From assembly GCA_958295665.1 (NCBI GenBank), contig OY282560.1, positions 312,833,236 through 312,897,235 of the forward strand: a DNA stretch of 64,000 bases. The letters run 5' to 3'. Shown piece by piece: positions 13,691 to 25,104 of the stretch; position 1 is the first letter of the stretch, and the number at the start of each line of letters is the position of its first letter. A model generated the notes under the pieces. That model searched no databases. It worked only from the letters and a program-made list of their open reading frames with translations, and was not told the origin of the DNA. The translations under genes were made by a program, and so were the position numbers. This DNA is from Tipula vernalis. Its lineage: Eukaryota > Arthropoda > Insecta > Diptera > Tipulidae.

Positions 13691-14965
13691 TCAATCATCG
13701 GAATCGGAGCACAATTGCCGGAGTTCGCTTTTTGGAGCTCTGACTTTTTGGTCTATAGTTCAGGTGATTTTCAATAAATTTGAATTTTCTCCAAAATGTG
13801 TAGAAATATTCGAACGATCCAAATGTCCGTTGGCACGATAATTACAGGGCTCAACGCCTATTGATAGAGGTATCAATCATCGGCATCGGAGCGCAATTGC
13901 CGGAGTTCGCTCTTTGGAGCTCTGACTTTTTGGTCTATAGTTCAGGTGATTTTCAATAAATTTGAATTTTCTCCAAAATGTGTAGAAATATTCGAACGAT
14001 CCAAATGTCCGTTGGCACGATAATTACAGGGCTCAACGCCTATTGATAGAGGTATCAATCATCGGCATCGGAGCACAATTGCCGGAGTTCGCTTTTTTGG
14101 AGCTCTGACTTTTTGGTCTATAGTTCAGGTGATTTTCAATAAATTTGAATTTTCTCTAAAATGTGTAGAAATATTCGAACGATCCAAATGTCCGTTGGCA
14201 CGATAATTACAGGGCTCAACGTCTATTGATAGAGGTATCAATCATCGGAATCGGAGCACAATTGCCGGAGTTCGCTCTTTGAAGCTCTGACTTTTTGGTC
14301 TATAGTTCGGGTGATTTTCAATAAATTTGAATTTTCTCCAAAATGTGTAGAAATATTCGAACGATCCAAATGTCCGTTGGCACGATAATTACAGGGCTCA
14401 ACGCCTATTGATAGAGGTATCAATCATCGGAATCGGAGCACAATTGCCGGAGTTCGCTTTTTGGAGCTCTGACTTTTTGGTCTACAGCTCAGGTGATTTT
14501 CAATAAATTTGAATTTTCTCCAAAATGTGTAGAAATATTCGAACGATCCAAATGTCCGTTGGCACGATAATTACAGGGCTCAACGCCTATTAATAGAGGT
14601 ATCAATCATCGGAATCGGAGCACAATTGCCGAAGTTCGCCTTTTGGAGCTCTGACTTTTTGGTCTATAGTTCAGGTGATTTTCAATAAATTTGAATTTTC
14701 TCCAAAATGTGTAGAAATATTCGAACGATCCAAATGTCCGTTGGCACGATAATTACAGGTCTCAACGCCTATTGATAGAGGTATCAATCATCGGGATCGG
14801 AGCACAATTGCCGGAGTTCGCTCTTTGGAGCTCTGACTTTTTGGTCTATAGTTCAGGTGATTTTCAATAAATTTGAATTTTCTCCAAAATGTGTAGAAAT
14901 ATTCGAACGATCCAAATGTCCGTTGGCACGATAATTACAGGGCTCAACGCCTATTGATAGAGGTC
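13378..14965. repeat. 1588 bp tandem duplication, copy 1
   Basis: The unit holds nine monomers: a 313 bp dimer, a type A copy, a GAGCGCAATTG copy, a six-T copy with TCTCTAAAATG, a TTCGGGTG copy, a TACAGCTCAGG copy ending ATTAATAG, a CCGAAGTTCGCC copy and a GGGATCGG copy. Every marker recurs exactly 1588 bases later (13541 and 15129; 14238 and 15826; 14481 and 16069). The private substitutions CGACTATTG and TTCAAACG occur in both copies, so the duplication is recent. Confidence 0.92.
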
Positions 14966-15278
14966 TCAATCATTGGAATCGGAGCACAATTGCCGGAGTT
15001 CACTCTTTGGAGCTCTGACTCTTTGGTCTATAGTTCAGGTGATTTTCAATAAATTTGAATTTTCTCCAAAATGTGTAGAAATATTCAAACGATCCAAATG
15101 TCCGTTGGCACGATAATTACAGGGCTCAACGACTATTGATAAAGGAAGAGTTTTTGGTCTATAGTTCAGGTGATTTTCAATAAATTTGAATTTTCTCCAA
15201 AATGTGTAGAAATATTCGAACGATCCAAATGTCCGTTGGCACGATAATTACAGGGCTCAACGCCTATTGACAGAGGTA
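14966..15278. repeat. 313 bp dimer with truncated monomer
   Basis: This is the exact counterpart of 13378-13690, displaced by 1588 bp and sharing the private TTCAAACG and CGACTATTG changes. Confidence 0.92.
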
Positions 15279-16553
15279 TCAATCATCGGAATCGGAGCAC
15301 AATTGCCGGAGTTCGCTTTTTGGAGCTCTGACTTTTTGGTCTATAGTTCAGGTGATTTTCAATAAATTTGAATTTTCTCCAAAATGTGTAGAAATATTCG
15401 AACGATCCAAATGTCCGTTGGCACGATAATTACAGGGCTCAACGCCTATTGATAGAGGTATCAATCATCGGCATCGGAGCGCAATTGCCGGAGTTCGCTC
15501 TTTGGAGCTCTGACTTTTTGGTCTATAGTTCAGGTGATTTTCAATAAATTTGAATTTTCTCCAAAATGTGTAGAAATATTCGAACGATCCAAATGTCCGT
15601 TGGCACGATAATTACAGGGCTCAACGCCTATTGATAGAGGTATCAATCATCGGCATCGGAGCACAATTGCCGGAGTTCGCTTTTTTGGAGCTCTGACTTT
15701 TTGGTCTATAGTTCAGGTGATTTTCAATAAATTTGAATTTTCTCTAAAATGTGTAGAAATATTCGAACGATCCAAATGTCCGTTGGCACGATAATTACAG
15801 GGCTCAACGCCTATTGATAGAGGTATCAATCATCGGAATCGGAGCACAATTGCCGGAGTTCGCTCTTTGAAGCTCTGACTTTTTGGTCTATAGTTCGGGT
15901 GATTTTCAATAAATTTGAATTTTCTCCAAAATGTGTAGAAATATTCGAACGATCCAAATGTCCGTTGGCACGATAATTACAGGGCTCAACGCCTATTGAT
16001 AGAGGTATCAATCATCGGAATCGGAGCACAATTGCCGGAGTTCGCTTTTTGGAGCTCTGACTTTTTGGTCTACAGCTCAGGTGATTTTCAATAAATTTGA
16101 ATTTTCTCCAAAATGTGTAGAAATATTCGAACGATCCAAATGTCCGTTGGCACGATAATTACAGGGCTCAACGCCTATTAATAGAGGTATCAATCATCGG
16201 AATCGGAGCACAATTGCCGAAGTTCGCCTTTTGGAGCTCTGACTTTTTGGTCTATAGTTCAGGTGATTTTCAATAAATTTGAATTTTCTCCAAAATGTGT
16301 AGAAATATTCGAACGATCCAAATGTCCGTTGGCACGATAATTACAGGTCTCAACGCCTATTGATAGAGGTATCAATCATCGGGATCGGAGCACAATTGCC
16401 GGAGTTCGCTCTTTGGAGCTCTGACTTTTTGGTCTATAGTTCAGGTGATTTTCAATAAATTTGAATTTTCTCCAAAATGTGTAGAAATATTCGAACGATC
16501 CAAATGTCCGTTGGCACGATAGTTACAGGGCTCAACGCCTATTGATAGAGGTA
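14966..16553. repeat. 1588 bp tandem duplication, copy 2
   Basis: This is the second copy of the 13378-14965 unit. By eye the two are nearly identical; one visible difference is ACGTCTATTG at about 14219 against ACGCCTATTG at about 15807, and GATAGTTACAGG near 16520 marks the right edge of this copy. From 15279 onward it also aligns with 1953 onward at offset 13326, so this copy is the one joined to the large duplicated block. Confidence 0.9.
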
Positions 16554-16735
16554 TCAATCATCGGAATCGGAGCACAATTGCCGGAGTTCGCTTTTTGGAG
16601 CTCTGACTTTTTGGTCTATAGTTCAGGTGATTTTCAATCAATTTGAATTTTCTCCAAAATGTGTAGAAATATTCGAACGATCCAAATGTCCGTTGGCACG
16701 ATAATTACAGGGCTCAACGCCTATTGATAGAGGTC

Positions 16736-17048
16736 TCAATCATTGGAATCGGAGCACAATTGCCGGAGTTCACTCTTTGGAGCTCTGACTCTTTGGTCTA
16801 TAGTTCAGGTGATTTTCAATAAATTTGAATTTTCTCCAAAATGTGTAGAAATATTCGAACGATCCAAATGTCCGTTGGCACGATAATTACAGGGCTCAAC
16901 GCCTATTGATAAAGGTAGAGTTTTTGGTCTATAGTTCAGGTGATTTTCAATAAATTTGAATTTTCTCCAAAATGTGTAGAAATATTCGAACGATCCAAAT
17001 GTCCGTTGGCACGATAATTACAGGGCTCAACGCCTATTGATAGAGGTA
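16736..17048. repeat. 313 bp dimer, AAAGGTAGAG junction
   Basis: The junction GATAAAGGTAGAG keeps the TA that ends a normal monomer, so this form may be closest to the original event: loss of positions 1-54 with GAG in their place. It is the counterpart of 3410-3722. Confidence 0.92.
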
Positions 17049-17594
17049 TCAATCATCGGAATCGGAGCACAATTCCCGGAGTTTGCTTTTTGGAGCTCTG
17101 ACTTTTTGGTCTATAGTTCAGGTGATTTTCAATAAATTTGAATTTTCTCCAAAATGTGTAGAAATATTCGAACGATCCAAATGTCCGTTGGCACGATAAT
17201 TACAGGGCTCAACGCCTATTGATAGAGGTATCAATCATCGGAATCGGAGCACAATTGCCGGAGTTCGCTTTTTGGAGCTCTGACTTTTTGGTCTATAGTT
17301 CAGGTGATTTTCAATAAATTTGAATTTTCTCCAAAATGTGTAGAAATATTCGAACGATCCAAATGTCCGTTGGCACGATAATTACAGGGCTCAACGCCTA
17401 TTGATAGAGGTATCAATCATCGGCATCGGAGCACAATTGCCGGAGTTCGCTCTTTGGAGCTCTGACTTTTTGGTCTATAGTTCAGGTGATTTTCAATAAA
17501 TTTGAATTTTCTCCAAAATGTGTAGAAATATTCGAACGATCCAAATGTCCGTTGACACGATAATTACAGGGCTCAATGCCTATTGATAGAGGTA

Positions 17595-17907
17595 TCAATC
17601 ATCGGCATCGGAGCACAATTGCCGGAGTTCGCTCTTTGGAGCTCTGACTTTTTGGTCTATAGTTCAGGTGATTTTCAATAAATTTGAATTTTCTCCAAAA
17701 TGTGTAGAAATATTCGAACGATCCAAATGTCCGTTGGCACGATAATTACAGGGCTCAACGCCTATTGATAAAGGAAGAGTTTTTGGTCTATAGTTCAGGT
17801 GATTTTCAATAAATTTGAATTTTCTCCAAAATGTGTAGAAATATTCGAACGATCCAAAAGTCCGTTGGCACGATAATTGCAGGGCTCAACGCCTATTGAT
17901 AGAGGTA
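17595..17907. repeat. 313 bp dimer, type B leader
   Basis: This is the counterpart of 4452-4764 at offset 13143. It shares ATAATTGCAGG and has a private CCAAAAGTCC. Confidence 0.92.
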
Positions 17908-18635
17908 TCAATCATCGGAATCGGAGCACAATTGCCGGAGTTTGCTTTTTGGAGCTCTGACTTTTTGGTCTATAGTTCAGGTGATTTTCAATAAATTTGA
18001 ATTTTCTCCAAAATGTGTAGAAATATTCGAACGATCCAAATGTCCGTTGGCACGATAATTACAGGGCTCAACGCCTATTGATAGAGGTATCAATCATCGG
18101 AATCGGAGCACAATTGCCGGAGTTCGCTTTTTGGAGCTCTGACTTTTTGGTCTATAGTTCAGGTGATTTTCAATAAATTTGAATTTTCTCCAAAATGTGT
18201 AGAAATATTCGAACGATCCAAATGTCCGTTGGCACGATAATTACAGGGCTCAACGCCTATTGATAGAGGTATCAATCATCGGAATCGGAGCACAATTGCC
18301 GGAGTTCGCTTTTTGGAGTTCTGACTTTTTGGTCTATAGTTCAGGTGATTTTCAATAAATTTGAATTTTCTCCAAAATGTGTAGAAATATTCGAACGATC
18401 CAAATGTCCGTTGGCACGATAATTACAGGGCTCAACGCCTATTGATAGAGGTATCAATCATCGGCATCGGAGCACAATTGCCGGAGTTCGCTCTTTGGAG
18501 CTCTGACTTTTTGGTCTATAGTTCAGGTGATTTTCAATAAATTTGAATTTTCTCCAAAATGTGTAGAAATATTCGAACGATCCAAATGTCCGTTGACACG
18601 ATAATTACAGGGCTCAATGCCTATTGATATAGGTA

Positions 18636-18797
18636 TCAATCATCGGCATCGGAGCACAATTGCCGGAGTTCGCTCTTTGGAGCTCTGACTTTTTGGTCTA
18701 TAGTTCAGGTGATTTTCAATAAATTTGAATTTTCTCCAAAATGTGTAGAAATATTCGAACGATCCAAATGTCCGTTGGCACGATAATTACAGGACTA
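18636..18797. repeat. 162 bp deletion monomer, second copy
   Basis: It has the same 20 bp loss and ACTATCAATC junction as 5493-5654, at offset 13143. The next monomer differs from its partner by GAATCCGAG. Confidence 0.9.
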
Positions 18798-20072
18798 TCA
18801 ATCATCGGAATCCGAGCACAATTGCCGGAGTTCGCTCTTTGGAGCTCTGACTTTTTGGTCTATAGTTCAGGTGATTTTCAATAAATTTGAATTTTCTCCA
18901 AAATGTGTAGAAATATTCGAACGATCCAAATGTCCGTTGGCACGATAATTACAGGGCTCAACGCCTATTGATAGAGGTATCAATCATCGGCATCAAAAGC
19001 GCAATAGCCGGAGTTCGCTCTTTGGAGCTCTGACTTTTTGGTCTATAGTTCAGGTGATTTTCAATAAATTTGAATTTTCTCCAAAATGTGTAGAAATATT
19101 CGAACGATCCAAATGTCCGTTGGCACGATAATTACAGGGCTCAACGCCTATTGATAGAGGTATCAATCATCGGCATCGGAGCACAATTGCCGGAGTTCGC
19201 TCTTTGAAGCTCTGACTTTTTGGTCTATAGTTCGGGTGATTTTCAATAAATTTGAATTTTCTCCAAAATGTGTAGAAATATTCGAACGATCTAAATGTCC
19301 GTTGGCACGATAATTACAGGGCTCAACGCCTATTGATAGAGGTATCAATCATCGGAATCGGAGCACAATTGCCGGAGTTCGCTTTTTGGAGCTCTGACTT
19401 TTTGGTCTATAGCTCAGGTGATTTTCAATAAATTTGAATTTTCTCCAAAATGTGTAGAAATATTCGAACGATCCAAATGTCCGTTGGCACGATAGTTACA
19501 GGGCTCAACGCCTATTGATAGAGGTATCAATCATCGGAATCGGAGCACAATTGCCGGAGTTCGCTCTTTGGAGCTCTGACTTTTTGGTCTATAGTTCAGG
19601 TGATTTTCAATTAATTTGAATTTTTTCCAAAATGTGTAGAAATATTCGAACGATCCAAATGTCCGTTGGCACGATAATTACAGGGCTCAACGCCTATTGA
19701 TAGAGGTATCAATCATCGGCATCGGAGCACAATTGCCGGAGTTCGCTCTTTGGAGCTCTGACTTTTTGGTCTATAGTTCAGGTGATTTTCAATAAATTTG
19801 AATTTTCTCCAAAATGTGTAGAAATATTCGAACGATCCAAATGTCCGTTGGCACGATAATTACAGGGCTTAACGCCTATTGATAGAGGTATCAATCATCG
19901 GAATCGGAGCACAATTGCCGGAGTTCGCTCTTTGGAGCTCTGACTTTTTGGTCTATAGTTCAGGTGATTTTCAATAAATTTGAATTTTCTCCAAAATGTG
20001 TAGAAATATTCGAACGATCCAAATGTCCGTTGGCACGATAATTACAGGGCTCAACGCCTATTGATAGAGGTC

Positions 20073-20385
20073 TCAATCATTGGAATCGGAGCACAATTGC
20101 CGGAGTTCACTCTTTGGAGCTCTGACTCTTTGGTCTATAGTTCAGGTGATTTTCAATAAATTTGAATTTTCGCCAAAATGTGTAGAAATATTCGAACGAT
20201 CCAAATGTCCGTTGGCACGATAATTACAGGGCTCAACGCCTATTGATAGAGTAAGAGTTTTTGGTCTATAGTTCAGGTGATTTTCAATAAATTTGAATTT
20301 TCTCCAAAATGTGTAGAAATATTTGAACGATCCAAATGTCCGTTGGCACGATAATTACAGGGCTCAACGCCTATTGATAGAGGTA
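20073..20385. repeat. 313 bp dimer, last copy in the window
   Basis: It has the AGAGTAAGAG junction and TTTTCGCC in the leader, as at 6926. In this copy the truncated monomer carries ATTTGAACG, which in the first block belongs to the next monomer (about 7359). One full monomer was therefore lost here by exchange. No dimer of this kind occurs in the remaining 43 kb. Confidence 0.92.
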
Positions 20386-23300
20386 TCAATCATCGGCATC
20401 GGAGCACAATTGCCGGAGTTCGCTCTTTGGAGCTCTGACTTTTTGGTCTATAGTTCAGGTGATTTTCAATAAATTTGAATTTTCTCCAAAATGTGTAGAA
20501 ATATTCGAACGATCCAAATGTCCGTTGACACGATAATTACAGGGCTCAACGCCTATTGATAGAGGTATCAATCATCTGCATCGGAGCACAATTGCCGGAG
20601 TTCGCTCTTTGGAGCTCTGACTTTTTGGTCTATAGTTCAGGTGATTTTCAATAAATTTGAATTTTCTCCAAAATGTGTAGAAATATTCGAACGATCCAAA
20701 TGTCCGTTGGCACGATAATTACAGGGCTCAACGCCTATTGATAGAGATATCAATCATCGGCATCGGAGCACAATTGCGGGAGTTCGCTTTTTTGGAGCTC
20801 TGACTTTTTGGTCTATAGTTCAGGTATTTTCAATAAATTTGAATTTTCTCCAAAATGTGTAGAAATATTCGAACGATCCAAATGTCCGTTAGCACGATAA
20901 TTACAGGGCTCAACGCCTATTGATAGAGGTATCAATCATCGGAATCGGAGCACAATTGCCGGAGTTCGCTCTTTGGAGCTCTGACTTTTTGGTCTATAGT
21001 TCGGGTGATTTTCAATAAATTTGAATTTTCTCCAAAATGTGTAGAAATATTCGAACGATCCAAATGTCCGTTGGCACGATAATTACAGGGCTCAACGCCT
21101 ATTGATAGAGGTATCAATCATCGGAATCGGAGCACAATTGCCGGAGTTCGCTTTCTGGAGCTCTGACTTTTTGGTCTATAGCTCAGGTGATTTTCAATAA
21201 ATTTGAATTTTCTCCAAAATGTGTAGAAATATTCGAACGATCCAAATGTCCGTTGGCACGATAATTACAGGGCTCAACGCCTATTGATAGAGGTATCAAT
21301 CATCGGAATCGGAGCACAATTGCCGGAGTTCGCTTTTTGGAGCTCTGACTTTTTGGTCTATAGTTCAGGTGATTTTCAATAAATTTGAATTTTCTCCAAA
21401 ATGTGTAGAAATATTCGAACGATCCAAATGTCCGTTGGCACGATAATTACAGGGCTCAGCGCCTATTGATAGAGGTATCAGTCATCGGCATCGGAGCACA
21501 ATTGCCGGAGTTCGCTCTTTGGAGCTCTGACTTTTTGGTCTATAGTTCAGGTGATTTTCAATAAATTTGAATTTTCTCCAAAATGTGTAGAAATATTCGA
21601 ACGATCCAAATGTCCGTTGGCACGATAATTACAGGGCTCAACGCCTATTGATAGAGGTATCAATCATCGGCATCGGAGCACAATTGCCGGAGTTTGCTCT
21701 TTGGAGCTCTGACTTTTTGGTCTATAGTTCAGGTGATTTTCAATAAATTTGAATTTTCTCCAAAATGTGTAGAAATATTCGAACGATCCAAATGTCCGTT
21801 GGCACGATAATTACAGGGCTCAACTCCTATTGATAGAGGTATCAATCATCGGAATCGGAGCACAATTGCCGGAGTTCGCTTTTTGGAGCTCTGACTTTTT
21901 GGTCTATAGTTCAGGTGATTTTCAATAAATTTGAATTTTCTCCAAAATGTGTAGAAATATTCGAACGATCCAAATGTCCGTCGGCACGATAATTACAGGG
22001 CTCAACGCCTATTGATAGGGGTATCAATCATCGGAATCGGAGCACAATTGCCGGAGTTCGCTTTTTGGAGCTCTGACTTTTTGGTCTATAGTTCAGGTGA
22101 TTTTCAATAAATTTGAATTTTCTCCAAAATGTGTAGAAATATTCGAACGATCCAAATGTCCGTTGGTACGATAATTACAGGGCTCAACGCCTATTGATAG
22201 AGGTATCAATCATCGGAATCGGAGCACAATTGCCGGAGTTCGCTTTTTGGAGCTCTGACTTTTTGGTCTATAGTTCAGGTGATTTTCAATAAATTTGAAT
22301 ATTCTCTAAAATGTGTAGAAATATTCGAACGATCCAAATGTCCGTTGGCACGATAATTACAGGGCTCAACGCCTATTGATAGAGGTATCAATCATCGGAA
22401 TCGGAGCACAATTGCCGGAGTTCGCTTTTTGGAGCTCTGACTTTTTGGTCTATAGTTCAGGTGATTTTCAATAAATTTGAATTTTCTCCAAAATGTGTAG
22501 AAATATTCGAACGATCCAGATGTCCGTTGGCACGATAATTACAGGGCTCAACGCCTACTGATAGAGGTATCAATCATCGGAATCGGAGCACAATTGCCGC
22601 AGTTCGCTTTTTGGAGCTCTGACTTTTTGGTCTATAGTTCAGGTGATTTTCAATAAATTTGAATTTTCTCCAAAATGTGTAGAAATATTCGAACGATCCA
22701 AATGTCCGTTGGCACGATAATTACAGGGCTCAACGCCTATTGATAGAGGTATCAATCAACGGCATCGGAGCACAATTGCCGAAGTTCGCTCTTTGGAGCT
22801 CTGACTTTTTGGTCTATAGTTCAGGTGATTTTCAATAAATTTGAATTTTCTCCAAAATGTGTAGAAATATTCGAACGATCCAAATGTCCGTTGGCATGAT
22901 AATTACAGGGCTCAACGCCTATTGATAGAGATATCAATCATCGGAATCGGAGCACAATTGCCGAAGTTCGCTCTTTGGAGCTCTGACTTTTTGGTCTATA
23001 GTTCAGGTGATTTTTAATAAATTTGAATTTTCTCCAAAATGTGTAGAAATATTCGAACGATCCAAATGTCCGTTGGCACGATAATTACAGGGCTCAACGC
23101 CTATTGATAGAGGTATCAATCATCGGAATCGGAGCACAATTGCCGGAGTTCGCTTTTTGGAGCTCTGACTTTTTGGTCTATAGCTCAGGTGATTTTCAAT
23201 AAATTTGAATTTTCTCCAAAATGTGTAGAAATATTCGAACGATCCAAATGTCCGTTGGCACGATAATTACAGGTCTCAACGCCTATTGATAGAGGTATCA

Positions 23301-23843
23301 ATCATCGGAATCGGAGCACAATTGCCGGAGTTCGCTTTTTGGAGCTCTGACTTTTTGGTCTATAGTTCAGGTGATTTTCAATAAATTTGAATTTTCGCCA
23401 AAATGTGTAGAAATATTCGAACGATCCAAATGTCCGTTGGCACGATAATTACAGGGCTCAACGCCTATTGATAGAGGTATTAATCAACGGCATCGGAGCA
23501 CAATTGCTGAAGTTCGCTCTTTGGAGCTCTGACTTTTTGGTCTATAGTTCAGGTGATTTTCAATAAATTTGAATTTTCTCCAAAATGTGTAGAAATATTC
23601 GAACGATCCAAATGTCCGTTGGCATGATAATTACAGGGCTCAACGCCTATTGATAGAGGTATCAATCATCGGAATCGGAGCACAATTGCCGAAGTTCGCT
23701 CTTTGGAGCTCTGACTTTTTGGTCTATAGTTCAGGTGATTTTCAATAAATTTGAATTTTCTCCAAAATGTGTAGAAATATTCGAACGATCCAAATGTCCG
23801 TTGGCACGATAATTACAGGGCTCAACGCCTATTGATAGAGGTA

Positions 23844-25104
23844 TCAATCATCGGAATCGGAGCACAATTGCCGGAGTTCGCTTTTTGGAGCTCTGACTTT
23901 TTGGTCTATAGCTCAGGTGATTTTCAATAAATTTGAATTTTCTCCAAAATGTGTAGAAATATTCGAACGATCCAAATGTCCGTTGGCACGATAATTACAG
24001 GGCTCAACGCCTATTGATAGAGGTATCAATCATCGGAATCGGAGCACAATTGCCGGAGTTCGCTTTTTGGAGCTCTGACTTTTTGGTCTATAGTTCAGGT
24101 GATTTTCAATAAATTTGAATTTTCGCCAAAATGTGTAGAAATATTCGAACGATCCAAATGTCCGTTGGCACGATAATTACAGGGCTCAACGCCTATTGAT
24201 AGAGGTATCAATCATCGGAATCGGAGCACAATTGCCGGAGTTCGCTTTTTGGAGCTCTGACTTTTTGGTCTATAGTTCGGGTGATTTTCAATAAATTTGA
24301 ATTTTCTCCAAAATGTGTAGAAATATTCGAACGATCCAAATGTCCGTTGGCACGATAATTACAGGGCTCAACGCCTATTGATAGAGGTATCAATCATCGG
24401 AATCGGAGTTCGCTTTTTGGAGCTCTGACTTTTTGGTCTATAGCTCAGGTGATTTTCAATAAATTTGAATTTTCTCCAAAATGTGTAGAAATATTCGAAC
24501 GATCCAAATGTCCGTTGGCACGATAATTACAGGGCTCAACGCCTATTGATAGAGGTATCAATCATCGGCATCGGAGCACAATTGCCGGAGTTCGCTTTTT
24601 TGGAGCTCTGACTTTTTGGTCTATAGTTCAGGTGATTTTCAATAAATTTGAATTTTCTCCAAAATGTGTAGAAATATTCGAACGATCCAAATGTCCGTTG
24701 GCACGATAATTACAGGGCTCAACGCCTATTGATAGAGGTATCAATCATCGGAATCGGAGCACAATTGCCGGAGTTCGCTCTTTGGAGCTCTGACTTTTTG
24801 GTCTATAGTTCGGGTGATTTTCAATAAATTTGAATTTTCTCCAAAATGTGTAGAAATATTCGAACGATCCAAATGTCCGTTGGCACGATAATTACAGGGC
24901 TCAACGCCTATTGATAGAGGTATCAATCATCGGAATCGGAGCACAATTGCCGGAGTTCGCTTTTTGGAGCTCTGACTTTTTGGTCTATAGCTCAGGTGAT
25001 TTTCAATAAATTTGAATTTTCTCCAAAATGTGTAGAAATATTCGAACGATCCAAATGTCCGTTGGCACGATAATTACAGGGCTCAACGCCTATTGATAGA
25101 GGTA
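23844..25104. repeat. Transition between domains 1 and 2
   Basis: These seven monomers are the last to carry domain 1 markers: two TTCGGGTG copies (24208 and 24741), the final six-T monomer (24558), TATAGCTCAGG copies, one TTTTCGCC copy and the 168 bp deletion monomer. After 25105 the array is the A/B mixture of domain 2. Confidence 0.75.
24390..24557. repeat. 168 bp deletion monomer
   Basis: Fourteen bases between two CGGAG copies are lost, leaving ATCGGAGTTCGC. The lost piece plus one direct repeat is what replication slippage or microhomology joining would remove. It appears once, at the domain 1/domain 2 transition. Confidence 0.93.

Larger units (their letters stand above)
15279..23843. 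repeat. Large duplicated block, copy 2 (about 8.6 kb)
   Basis: This is the partner of 1953-11061, with the same marker order. Compared with copy 1 it lacks the monomer equivalent to 3723-3906, one monomer after the truncated copy near 20255, and one before the six-T monomer near 20788. Each loss is a whole repeat, as expected from unequal exchange in register. Small private differences (CCAAAAG at about 17858, GCGGGAG at about 20777, TTAGCAC at about 20890) show that the copies have diverged since duplication. Similarity fades after 23843. Confidence 0.85.
1..25104. repeat. Domain 1: variant-rich satellite with composite higher-order units
   Basis: This part of the array holds many marked monomer subtypes: GACAGAGG ends, GAGCGCAATTG, a six-T box, a GAAGCTC box combined with TTCGGGTG, TACAGCTCAGG, ATTAATAG, GGGATCGG, TTGACACGAT with AATGCC, and the 313 bp dimer. 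They recur in a similar order, so neighbouring monomers differ more from each other than from copies kilobases away. That is the defining property of higher-order repeats. Whole units of 1588, 1770 and 1952 bp differ by integral monomers. All ten 313 bp dimers of the window lie here, the last ending at 20385. There are no genes. Confidence 0.9.
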
